Positions 34,692 to 41,829 of a DNA stretch of 52,553 bases are shown piece after piece. Position 1 is the stretch's first letter. Each line of letters opens with the position of its first letter. Both the position numbers and the translations under genes were made by a program. The stretch is taken from NCBI GenBank assembly GCA_964530325.1, contig CAZHAX010000020.1:1-52553 (forward strand), given 5' to 3'. The DNA comes from CAZHAX01 sp964530325. Lineage in GTDB: Bacteria > Chloroflexota > Anaerolineae > B4-G1. A model generated the notes under the pieces. It searched no databases, was not told where the DNA came from, and was given only the letters and a program-made list of their open reading frames with translations.

Positions 34692-35708
34692 ATGCTGGAC
34701 GGGCGAGAGGTGTGGGTTTTCGTAGAGCAGGACGGGTGCGATATCGCACCTGTCAGCCTGGAGCTGCTCACTAAGGCGCGCGAGCTGGCCGATGAACTGG
34801 GGGGCAGTGTTTGCGGCCTGGTGATGGGCCACGAGCTTGGCGGCGTGCCGGAGACCGTCGTGCACCACGGTGCGGACACGGTGCTGGTGGCGGATCACAG
34901 GGAGCTTAGCCCCTACCGCACATTGCCCTACGCCAGGGTGGCGACTGATCTCGTCGTGGAGCGAAAGCCCTACATCTTCTTGCTGGGGGCGACCCCGGTC
35001 GGCCGCGATCTGGCACCCCGCATCGCCAGCGCCGTCCGGGCCGGGCTCACTGCCGACTGCACGTCGCTGCGCATCGGCGATTTCGAGCGCAAGGGCGAGA
35101 AGTACGAGGACCTGCTCTATCAGATCCGTCCCGCCTTCGGCGGCAACGTCATCGCCACGATCGTCAACCCCGAGCACCCGCCCCAGATGGCAACGGTGCG
35201 CGAGGGTGTGATGCCGGTGGCCCCTGCGGACGCCGAGCGGAAGGGAACGATCGAGAAGATCAGCCCCAGGTTCGAGAAGGGCGATCTGGTCCTTACCGTA
35301 GAGGATCGGGAGGTACACGCCCCCACGTGCAACCTGCGCGGCGCCGACATAGTCGTCGCCGGTGGCGCCGGCGTGGGCAGCCCGGACGGCTTCCAGCTGA
35401 TAGCGGAGCTGGCGGAGGTGCTGGGCGGGGAGGTAGGTGCCACGCGAGCAGCGGTCGACGCTGGATACATCGACCACGAACACCAGGTGGGGCAGACCGG
35501 CGTGACCGTGCGGCCTAGGCTGTACATAGCCTGCGGCATCTCCGGAGCGGTGCAGCACCGAGCTGGCATGGACGAATCGAGCAAGATCGTGGCCATCAAT
35601 ACCGACCCGGACGCGCCGATCTTCCAGATTGCGCACTACAAGATCGTGGGTGACCTGAACGAGGTCATCCCCCTGATGATCCGCGCCTACCGCGAGAAGG
35701 CGAAGTAG
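34692..35708 (+). CDS. etfA: Electron transfer flavoprotein alpha subunit
   Basis: 338 residues. N-terminal adenine-nucleotide alpha-hydrolase-like domain, then the C-terminal FAD domain with GADIVVAGGAGVGS, ELAEVLGGEVGATRAAVDAG, GQTGVTVRPRLYIACGISGAVQH and SSKIVAINTDPDAPIFQIAHYKIVGD, the canonical FAD-binding order. No N-terminal ferredoxin extension. ATG 34692 follows GGAGC. The acyl-CoA dehydrogenase gene begins 12 bp after the stop, so the three form one operon. Confidence 0.97.
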   Translation: MLDGREVWVFVEQDGCDIAPVSLELLTKARELADELGGSVCGLVMGHELGGVPETVVHHGADTVLVADHRELSPYRTLPYARVATDLVVERKPYIFLLGATPVGRDLAPRIASAVRAGLTADCTSLRIGDFERKGEKYEDLLYQIRPAFGGNVIATIVNPEHPPQMATVREGVMPVAPADAERKGTIEKISPRFEKGDLVLTVEDREVHAPTCNLRGADIVVAGGAGVGSPDGFQLIAELAEVLGGEVGATRAAVDAGYIDHEHQVGQTGVTVRPRLYIACGISGAVQHRAGMDESSKIVAINTDPDAPIFQIAHYKIVGDLNEVIPLMIRAYREKAK

Positions 35709-35720
35709 GGAGACGCATCG

Positions 35721-37442
35721 ATGGCAGGCAACTTCTTCACCGATAACCAGGACCTGCAGTTCCACCTCGATAACCTCGACCTGGAGGAGGTCGTCGGCGT
35801 GCTGGAAGATGGCTACCGGTACAGCAGCGAGTACCCAGAGGCGCCGCGCCACTACGCAGACGCGAAGGACAGCTACCGCATGCTGCTCGATATCCTGGGC
35901 GATATCTGCGCCAACGAGGTCGATCCCCGGGCAGCTGAGGCGGACGAGGAAGGCGCCGTGATGGAGGATGGCAAGGTATCCTATGCGGCTGCGACGGCCG
36001 ACGCGATAGACCTGCTCCGGCAGGCGGAGCTGCTGGGGGCGATGCTTCCCCGGGAGTATGGAGGGCTGAACCTGCCGGAGACCGTCTTCATGATGATGAT
36101 CGAGATCGTATCCCGCGCCGAGCCAGGGCTGATGAGCGTGTTTGGCCTGCAGGAGATCTCCGCCACGGTTGCCGAGTACGGCGACGACGAGATGAAGGCC
36201 GACCTCCTGCCCCGCTTCGCCAGCGGCGAGGTCACCGGGGCGATGGTGCTGACCGAGCCGGACGCCGGCTCCGATCTGGGCGCAGTGCAGACCCGTGCCA
36301 CGTACGATGAAGCAAACAGCGTCTGGCGGCTGAACGGCGTCAAGCGGTTCATTACCAACGGCTGCGCCGATGTGCTGCTTGTGCTCGCCCGCTCGGAGGC
36401 GGGGTCGAACGATGCCCGCGGGCTCTCCATGTTTGCTGTCGAGGCGGATAGTTCGCTCGTCGTCAGGCGCATCGAGAACAAGATGGGCCTCCATTCCTCG
36501 CCGACGTGCGAGCTGCAGTTCAACAATACGCCGGCCCGCCTCCTGGGCAAGAGGCGCTTCGGGCTGATCCGCTATGCCATGAGCATGATGAGTGGCGCCA
36601 GGATCGCCGTTGCCGCCCAGGCGCTGGGCATTGCCGAGGCTGCCTATCGGGATGCCTACGACTATGCCAGGAAGCGAGTCCAGTTCGGCCAGGAGATCAG
36701 CGCTCTGCCGGCGGTCTACCGCATGCTGCTGCAGATGCGCGCCGAGATCGAAGCTACCCGTTCGCTCATCTACGAGACCGGTAAGTGGGTCGACCTGAAG
36801 AAGGCCTACGAGCGGCGCTCCGCCGCCGGGACGATCAGCGACGACGAGCGGGCCCGGCTCAAGGAGGCGGACAGGCTGGCCAACGTCCTGACACCACTGG
36901 CCAAGTACTTCGCCACCGAGATGGGCAACCGGGTCTGCTACCAGGCGATGCAGGTTCACGGCGGCGCCGGCTACATGAAGGAGTTCGACGTCGAACGTCG
37001 CTTCCGCGATATCCGCGTCACCAATATCTACGAAGGCACGAGCCAGCTGCAGATCGTAGCCGCCACGGGCCCTCTGATGGGGCACGCGCTCGATGACTGG
37101 CTGAGGGAGCAGGCTGGCCTAGACTGCGCGAAAGCGCTGCAGGGCCTCAAGGAAAGGGTCGAGGAGGCAACTGCGCTTCTGAACCGGTCCATAGATCATC
37201 TCAAGGAGCAGGACCGAGCGGTGATCGACTACTATGCTGCCGACCTGGCGGACGTGGCCGTCGGAGTGGTCAATTCCTGGTTGGTCCTCAAGGATGCGCG
37301 CGGCTCTGAGAGGAAGCGGGACCTGGCCAGGGTCTTCGTGGCGGACGTGCTGCCGCGCATCCGCGGCCGGGTGGCAGCGCTCCAGGCAGCAGACATCGCG
37401 CCGATGGAGACGAAGGACCTTCTGTTGGCAGAGCCCTTCTAG
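35721..37442 (+). CDS. Acyl-CoA dehydrogenase (long form)
   Basis: 573-residue FAD enzyme introducing a 2,3-double bond into an acyl-CoA and passing electrons to the neighbouring ETF. It has an N-terminal extension of about 70 residues (FFTDNQDLQFHLDNLDL), the core with GAMVLTEPDAGSDL and NGVKRFITNG for FAD/substrate, YARKRVQFGQ, QVHGGAGYMKEFDVERRFRD, and the catalytic Glu in TNIYEGTSQLQ, then a C-terminal helical domain of about 100 residues. The length matches the larger FadE-like class rather than 380-residue Bcd. Substrate chain length cannot be read from sequence. Third gene of etfB-etfA-acd. Confidence 0.95.
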   Translation: MAGNFFTDNQDLQFHLDNLDLEEVVGVLEDGYRYSSEYPEAPRHYADAKDSYRMLLDILGDICANEVDPRAAEADEEGAVMEDGKVSYAAATADAIDLLRQAELLGAMLPREYGGLNLPETVFMMMIEIVSRAEPGLMSVFGLQEISATVAEYGDDEMKADLLPRFASGEVTGAMVLTEPDAGSDLGAVQTRATYDEANSVWRLNGVKRFITNGCADVLLVLARSEAGSNDARGLSMFAVEADSSLVVRRIENKMGLHSSPTCELQFNNTPARLLGKRRFGLIRYAMSMMSGARIAVAAQALGIAEAAYRDAYDYARKRVQFGQEISALPAVYRMLLQMRAEIEATRSLIYETGKWVDLKKAYERRSAAGTISDDERARLKEADRLANVLTPLAKYFATEMGNRVCYQAMQVHGGAGYMKEFDVERRFRDIRVTNIYEGTSQLQIVAATGPLMGHALDDWLREQAGLDCAKALQGLKERVEEATALLNRSIDHLKEQDRAVIDYYAADLADVAVGVVNSWLVLKDARGSERKRDLARVFVADVLPRIRGRVAALQAADIAPMETKDLLLAEPF

Positions 37443-37483
37443 ACCGGAGCACGGCGCAGCGCCCGCACGCAGCAAAGGCAATC

Positions 37484-37506
37484 AGGAGCCCCCGAGAGGG
37501 GCTCTT
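37484..37506 (+). terminator. Probable terminator after the etf operon
   Basis: GAGCCCC (37486-37492) pairs with GGGGCTC (37498-37504) around a 5-base loop, followed by pyrimidine-rich TTCTCCTGTCT, 42 bases beyond the acyl-CoA dehydrogenase stop. Confidence 0.65.
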
Positions 37507-37545
37507 CTCCTGTCTGGGGCGGGCAGCCGGGTAGAATGGGGGTCG

Positions 37546-38073
37546 GTGGGCAGGTTCACTGTGCGCAAGCTCGATCACAATGGGCAGCAGGTCGCCGCCT
37601 GTCCCGGCGAAGTGATCCGGCGCGGTGAGGAGTGCCTGGTGCTGCGCACGACGTGGCCCCACCCTCAGCTCGACGCCGGGTTCGTCCTGCTCGAAACTGG
37701 GGATCGCTGGACCGAGCACCACTCCCCGGCCGATGGTACAACATCTTCGAGATGCGTAGCGGGGGCGGCGGGCTGAAGGGTTGGTACTGCAACGTGACCC
37801 GGCCCCCCGTCATCACTGAGGACGAGGTGGGGGCGGAGGACCCGGCGCTCGATCTGTGGGTCGCACCTGATGGGGGGGCTGCTCGTGCTGGACGAGGAGG
37901 AGTTCGCCGCTCCGGAACTAACCACCGCAGAGCGGGCTGCGGCCCGCGCGGCGCTGGCTGAACTGCGCAAGATGGTGATGGAACGTACCCCGCCTTTCGA
38001 CGCCATAGCAGCACCCACCCTAGCCAGCTGCACCTGCCTCAATGGCGCTCGCTTGACAGCCTCTTCCGCCTGA
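37546..38073 (+). pseudogene. DUF402 protein gene with two compensating frameshifts
   Basis: The segment reads as a DUF402 protein only across three frame pieces. Piece one (GTG 37546) gives VGRFTVRKLDHNG...LVLRTTWPHPQLDAGFVLLETGD...TEHH. After a missing base at the C4 run 37724-37727 the next frame gives RWYNIFEMRSGGGGLKGWYCN and DPALDLWVAPDG. After an extra G in the G7 run 37872-37878 the first frame resumes with LLVLDEEEFAAPELTTAERA. Both indels are in homopolymers and cancel, giving 175 residues, so a sequencing or assembly error is likelier than decay. DUF402 proteins include nucleotide phosphatases; the WYN and LDEDE-like core is present. The fur promoter overlaps its end. Confidence 0.75.
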
Positions 38074-38080
38074 GTACAAT
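38053..38080 (+). promoter_or_regulatory. Promoter of fur
   Basis: Perfect TTGACA (38053-38058), 16-base spacer, TACAAT (38075-38080), within the last codons of the DUF402 gene; start near 38087, 29 bases before the fur ATG. Confidence 0.75.
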
Positions 38081-38115
38081 CTCCGTAGCTGCGATTGGCT
38101 GCAGTGAGGTTCCCC

Positions 38116-38547
38116 ATGAGCCCCTGTCAGAGCCTGATAGCGGAGCTGCGGGCGCGCGGCCACCGGCTGACGCCCCAGCGGGAGATGATCCTCCAGGCGG
38201 TCGCCCACGCGGGCCGGCACGTCACTGCCGAGGAGATCTTCGAGCGGGTGCAGGAGAAGACCCGGGCGGTCAACATTGCCACTGTCTACCGCACGCTTGA
38301 CCTGCTCGTCGAGTTGGGCATGGCCAGCCGGGCAGACCTGGGCGACGGGAAGGTGAGCTACTCGTCTGAGCTACACGGCCAGCATATCCACCTCGTCTGC
38401 CGCCGCTGCGGGCGGGTGATCGAGGCCGGCCACGAGCTGGTCGCGCCCCTGGAGGCGAAGCTGGCAGAGGAGCATGGTTTCGAGGCCGACCTCGGCCACT
38501 TCGCCATCCCCGGCCTCTGCTCCAAGTGTCGATCCGAAGAGCGATAG
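38116..38547 (+). CDS. Fur family metal-responsive repressor
   Basis: 143 residues from ATG 38116, GAGGT five bases upstream; a frame from 38095 is extra. Winged helix LRARGHRLTPQREMILQAVAHAGRHVTAEEIFERV and VNIATVYRTLDLLVELGMA are Fur hallmarks. The metal region is HGQHIHLVCRRCGRVIE with a CxxC pair, and GLCSKC at the C-terminus supplies the second CxxC of the structural zinc site. Whether it senses iron, zinc, manganese or peroxide (Fur, Zur, Mur, PerR) cannot be decided. No Fur box was recognised in its own promoter. Confidence 0.93.
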   Translation: MSPCQSLIAELRARGHRLTPQREMILQAVAHAGRHVTAEEIFERVQEKTRAVNIATVYRTLDLLVELGMASRADLGDGKVSYSSELHGQHIHLVCRRCGRVIEAGHELVAPLEAKLAEEHGFEADLGHFAIPGLCSKCRSEER

Positions 38548-38876
38548 CATACCTGTTCGGGGCGGAGGCTGGTCCTGCCTGGCTCACGCCTCTCTTCTGG
38601 CTCCTGCGGCTGGCGGGCTGCTCCCGCCGGGGCAGGTCGACCAGGAAGGGGCGCCTCCTCTCCCAGGAAGTGACGAAGACCGGAGTCAAGTCGTTGGCCT
38701 TCCCGGTGCAGAATCCCTCCTGCGTGGAGAACTACCACGACTACCTGGCCTGCAGGGAAGCAGCAGCCCCTGTGTGGCCATGCACGCTGCGGCTCATTGC
38801 TGCGATTCGCTCGCGGAGCAGCCGGGGGAGGTGATCAGCAGGGGGAGACTACCCGTTGACAAGGCCGGGGCGCGGA
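38548..38876. other. Region without a supported gene between fur and the HAD gene
   Basis: 329 bp. A plus-strand frame opens at GTG 38526 and runs to 38834 (102 codons), overlapping the end of fur, but has no Shine-Dalgarno, an odd composition and no recognisable domain. It may be a remnant. No RNA gene or clear terminator was seen. Confidence 0.4.
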
Positions 38877-39602
38877 CTAGATCGCCAGGTGGCCCGCCCT
38901 GATCTCAGTCCAGAGATGTGGCAGCGTACCCTGGCCTATCAGTGGTACGTCGCCTGAAGGCAGCTTTGCGGTCGGTTCGGCGATCCAATAGACAGGTATG
39001 CCGACGGACGACGCCGGCTCGATGTCGAGTTCCCAGTCGTCCCCCACCATCAGGCATTCCTGCTGCCGCCTGCCGAGCTGGTCGATGATCTCCTGGTAGT
39101 AGGCGGGGCTTGGCTTTGCGGCGTGCATCGTTTCGTAGCTGGTGACGAGCGCATAGTCGAACTCGTCGGCCGGCACCCCTGCCCACCTGAGGCGCTCCGC
39201 AATGGCCACGTACGGGAAGAGCGGGTTGGTGGTGATAGCCAACTGAATCCCGCTCTTGCTTGCCCACTCGATGAGTTCTCGCGTCTCTGCGATCGGCCGG
39301 GTCAGCCGGCGCAGCTTGGCGAACTCCGTGGCGTAGAATTCGAAGAAGACCGGTCGCAGCTCCTCCACGTCGTGCCCGACGGCGGGATAGAAGACCTCCG
39401 CGAAGGCCTCCTCGTTCGTCGGCCCGCTGCCGTCGTTCGCCTGCATCGCCGCAGTGCCGCGCATCAGCTCAGCGATTAGACGCCGGGGCGGTACCAGCTG
39501 GGCCAGGTGGCGGGATAGCAGCTCGAAGTAGGCGGGTATGAAAGCCGACATGGGGTTAACCAGCAGCGTGTCGTCCAGATCGAGGAGCAGCGCCTTCAGC
39601 AC
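38877..39602 (-). CDS. HAD superfamily hydrolase
   Basis: 241 residues from GTG 39602 (GGGAG seven bases away). HAD motifs: I DLDDTL (nucleophile Asp and acid/base Asp), II ITTNP, III KPSPAYY (Lys) and IV VGDDWELDI (metal Asp pair). Helical cap between motifs I and II, so C1-type, like pyrimidine nucleotidase or haloacid dehalogenase-like phosphatases. The substrate is unknown. It begins 4 bp after the stop of the Cys-rich gene and is last in the efp transcript. Confidence 0.92.
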   Translation of the reverse strand: MLKALLLDLDDTLLVNPMSAFIPAYFELLSRHLAQLVPPRRLIAELMRGTAAMQANDGSGPTNEEAFAEVFYPAVGHDVEELRPVFFEFYATEFAKLRRLTRPIAETRELIEWASKSGIQLAITTNPLFPYVAIAERLRWAGVPADEFDYALVTSYETMHAAKPSPAYYQEIIDQLGRRQQECLMVGDDWELDIEPASSVGIPVYWIAEPTAKLPSGDVPLIGQGTLPHLWTEIRAGHLAI

Positions 39603-39606
39603 CAGT

Positions 39607-39951
39607 TCACTCCCTTACGTCGGCTCGATCGAACACGGAGGCGGCTGCGGGATGGCAGTGTCCGCAGCCCACGTACGGATTCTCCACCTCTACGCTGTGC
39701 TGGCGGCAATAGGCGGAGATGCGGACACGTCGAGAAAGGCCGAACCAGTGGCGTTCCACGGTGGCCTGCAGGATCATGTGGGGGCAGCTGTTGGCCCGCA
39801 GGATCGCGGGCACGGGGCAGCGCGAGCAGAGGCGGGGCTCCCAAGCCTCTGAGAGCGGATTGCTCTGAATCAGGCGGCACTCCTGGGTCGAACGGCCCCG
39901 GTGGAAATCCTCGTAGTAGTGGGGGCATTCCGTCCCGGCTGGTGTGATCAT
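39607..39951 (-). CDS. Uncharacterised Cys-rich, probably metal-binding protein
   Basis: 114 residues, ATG 39951. Eight Cys and several His occur in pairs: TECPHYYED, ECRLIQ, RLCSRCPVPAI, NSCPHM, YCRQH and YVGCGHCH, a layout typical of zinc- or iron-sulfur-binding small proteins. No known family is recognised. It lies between efp and the HAD gene, 67 bp after efp and 4 bp before HAD, on the same strand. Confidence 0.7.
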   Translation of the reverse strand: MITPAGTECPHYYEDFHRGRSTQECRLIQSNPLSEAWEPRLCSRCPVPAILRANSCPHMILQATVERHWFGLSRRVRISAYCRQHSVEVENPYVGCGHCHPAAASVFDRADVRE

Positions 39952-40018
39952 CGTTTCTTGATCCTGCGGCGGTGCGGCCCTGGCGGCGTGGCCGCGAGCC
40001 GGGGTGAGGGCAGCCAGG

Positions 40019-40576
40019 TCAGACCCTGGTCACGTACTCTCCCGTCCTGGTATCGACGCGAATCGTGTCTCCTCCCTCAATGAACAGCGGCACGCTCACC
40101 TCGAGTCCCGTCTCCAGCTTCACCTTCTTTAGGGTCCCCGTAGCCGTGTCGCCGGCGACGGCCACCTCCGCCTCAACGACCACCAGATCGACCGCCGTAG
40201 GCAGTTCCACGTCGAGCGCCTCACCCTCGTAGCTGGATAGGACGAGCTCCATGCCTTCCTTGAGGTAGCTGGCGCCCTCGCCCAAGGCGACTGCCGGCAG
40301 AGCGATCTGCTCGTACGTCTCCGTATCCATGAAGTGGTAGAGGTCGCCGTCTTTGTAGAGATACTGGACGCCTCTGCGGTCGATGCGGATGTCTTCCACC
40401 CGATCGCCTGAGGTGAAGTTATGGTGAACCGTAGCGCCCGTTCGGATATTGCGTAGCGTGGTGCGGATGGTAGCCTTGCCCCGGCCCGGCTTGTGGTGCT
40501 GGTACTCGAGCACACGGTAGAGGTTGCCGTCCATGGTGAAGGTTACGCCCTTCCGCAGCTCGTTCACGTCGATCAT
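40019..40576 (-). CDS. efp: Translation elongation factor P
   Basis: 185 residues from ATG 40576 (AGGA six bases away); an upstream frame to 40606 is extra. EF-P relieves ribosome stalling at polyproline. KOW-like domain I ends VLEYQHHKPGRGKATIRTTLRN, followed by two OB domains with YEGEALDVELPTAVDL, GDTATGTLKKVKLETGLEVSVPLFIEGGDTIRVDTRTGEY. At the loop tip, where E. coli has Lys34, this protein has Arg32 (PGRGK). Divergent from the sigma factor gene, and first of a probable efp-Cys-rich-HAD transcript. Confidence 0.97.
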   Translation of the reverse strand: MIDVNELRKGVTFTMDGNLYRVLEYQHHKPGRGKATIRTTLRNIRTGATVHHNFTSGDRVEDIRIDRRGVQYLYKDGDLYHFMDTETYEQIALPAVALGEGASYLKEGMELVLSSYEGEALDVELPTAVDLVVVEAEVAVAGDTATGTLKKVKLETGLEVSVPLFIEGGDTIRVDTRTGEYVTRV

Positions 40577-40608
40577 GCTTCTTCCTCTCCCTCGACTTGG
40601 CTGCACGC

Positions 40609-40636
40609 ATTATACATGGTGCTGCGCTTTGGTCAA
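40609..40636 (-). promoter_or_regulatory. Promoter of efp
   Basis: Minus strand: TTGACC (40636-40631), 16 bases, TATAAT (40614-40609), 33 bases before the efp start codon. Confidence 0.75.
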
Positions 40637-40682
40637 CCCCCAGGGCGCCCGGTGCGTGCACGACTGGCCGGGGCTCATCAGG

Positions 40683-40711
40683 TTGACCAGCCGGTTGTCC
40701 CCTGCTATACT
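40683..40711 (+). promoter_or_regulatory. Promoter of the ECF-like sigma gene
   Basis: TTGACC (40683-40688), 17 bases, TATACT (40706-40711). Start near 40718 leaves an 89-base leader. It resembles a housekeeping promoter, not an obvious ECF autoregulatory site. Confidence 0.7.
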
Positions 40712-40806
40712 GCCGTGCAGCCGCACGGGGCGGCGCAACGAACCTGCTGCGACGGTGTTTCCAATGTCGAGACGCCGTCGCGCTCCCGTCATTGGCCGAG
40801 ACGCGT

Positions 40807-41382
40807 ATGTCGGAAGTGAGCGAGGCGGAACTCATCGCCGGTGCCAAGGAGCACTCTGAGGCATTTGGGCAACTGTATGAGCGGTACGTCAACCGCGTAT
40901 ACAACTACATCTATTACCGTACTGGCAACCACCAGGATGCCGAGGATCTGACGGCACGGACCTTCTTCCGGGCGCTGAAGCACATCGGCCGTTACAGAGA
41001 TCGGGGAGCTCCTTTCTCTGCCTATCTCTACCGGATCGCGCATAACCTGGTGGCGAATTGGCACCGGGACACGAAGCGGAGGCAGGTACTCCCGTTCGAT
41101 GACCTGATCGCCGCTTCAGGGCGGCGGGAGGAGCCGCCGGCGGTTGCGGAGGACAAGGAGGTTCAGGACAAGCTCCTCGCAGCGGTCCGTTGCCTGCCGC
41201 CGGAGAGGCAGCACCTGCTGATCCTGAAGTACGTTGAACAGCTGAGCAATGCGGAGATCGCGCAGGTGATGAAGCGGACTGAGGGAGCCGTCAAGTCGCT
41301 CTACCATCGCACGCTGATCTCGCTGCGCGAGGAGTTCTCTCTGGACCTGCCGGGCGAAGACGATGAGGAGGAGGAAGTGTGA
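40807..41382 (+). CDS. ECF-like sigma-70 family RNA polymerase sigma factor
   Basis: 191 residues from ATG 40807; a TTG at 40792 is an alternative. Region 2: SEAFGQLYERYVNRVYNYIYYRTGNHQDAEDLTARTFFRALKHI, with the DAEDLT core and the -10 recognition helix RGAPFSAYLYRIAHNLVANWHRD. Region 4: CLPPERQHLLILKYVEQLSNAEIAQVMKRTEGAVKSLYHRTLISL, a helix-turn-helix for the -35. A short acidic C-terminus ends with GTGTGA overlapping the next gene. It should direct a small regulon; the trigger is unknown. Confidence 0.93.
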   Translation: MSEVSEAELIAGAKEHSEAFGQLYERYVNRVYNYIYYRTGNHQDAEDLTARTFFRALKHIGRYRDRGAPFSAYLYRIAHNLVANWHRDTKRRQVLPFDDLIAASGRREEPPAVAEDKEVQDKLLAAVRCLPPERQHLLILKYVEQLSNAEIAQVMKRTEGAVKSLYHRTLISLREEFSLDLPGEDDEEEEV

Positions 41383-41747
41383 GCGAGAGAGACGCGACAG
41401 GGTCTCTATTTGCCCACGGCAATAGCAGGCGTGAACAGCAGGCGGCCGGCCGGCGGACACGAGAGGCAAGCGATCGGGCTCTCGCAGCCGGCCTCGCCGG
41501 ACGCCTGAGCGACGCGCTGCAGCCGGTACGTCCGTCGGCTGCCTTCGTCAGCAGTCTCGGGCGCGAGCTGGTGCATGACGCGGCATACAGGATCGAGGCC
41601 TGGAAGCGGCGGCGCCGCTCGATTACCATCATTGCGGCCGCCATCGGTGCGCTCCTGTCGGTGGCCTCGCTTGTCGGTGCCATCGTCTACCTGAACTCGC
41701 GGTCACGCGCCCGGGCGGAAGCGGGAGCGGGCGTGCAGGAATCGTAG
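41379..41747 (+). CDS. Single-pass membrane protein, possible anti-sigma partner
   Basis: 122 residues, GTG 41379 overlapping the sigma stop by 4 bases, with GAGGAGGAA upstream. The first 70 residues are soluble and Arg/Ala-rich (LAGRLSDALQPVRPSAAFVSSLG), followed by basic WKRRRRS and a membrane helix ITIIAAAIGALLSVASLVGAIVYL near residues 78-101, and a short tail. No zinc-anti-sigma HxxxCxxC motif. The inference as sigma regulator rests on the coupled translation and topology. Confidence 0.7.
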   Translation: MSERDATGSLFAHGNSRREQQAAGRRTREASDRALAAGLAGRLSDALQPVRPSAAFVSSLGRELVHDAAYRIEAWKRRRRSITIIAAAIGALLSVASLVGAIVYLNSRSRARAEAGAGVQES

Positions 41748-41775
41748 CTCGTTCGGCTCGATAGAGTTGTGGATA

Positions 41776-41803
41776 GTGGGCCCTGGCATCTGCCAGGGCC
41801 CAC
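41776..41803. terminator. Perfect palindrome between convergent genes
   Basis: GTGGGCCCTGGCA-TC-TGCCAGGGCCCAC, 13 bp perfect arms. It sits between the membrane protein stop (41747) and the converging glycoside hydrolase stop (41830), suited to end both transcripts. Confidence 0.75.
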
Positions 41804-41829
41804 TCTTGTGTGCGCCGGGCGGGAATGGA

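Noticed and set aside
34569..37085. 838-codon minus-strand open frame
   Set aside because: Antisense of etfA and acyl-CoA dehydrogenase, whose domains are clear on the plus strand.
37724..37878. Programmed ribosomal frameshifting in the DUF402 gene
   Set aside because: Two opposite shifts at plain homopolymers with no slippery heptamer, pseudoknot or Shine-Dalgarno stimulator; indel errors are simpler.
38526..38834. Short plus-strand frame after fur
   Set aside because: No ribosome binding site, overlaps fur, no domain; kept only as a note on the unassigned region.
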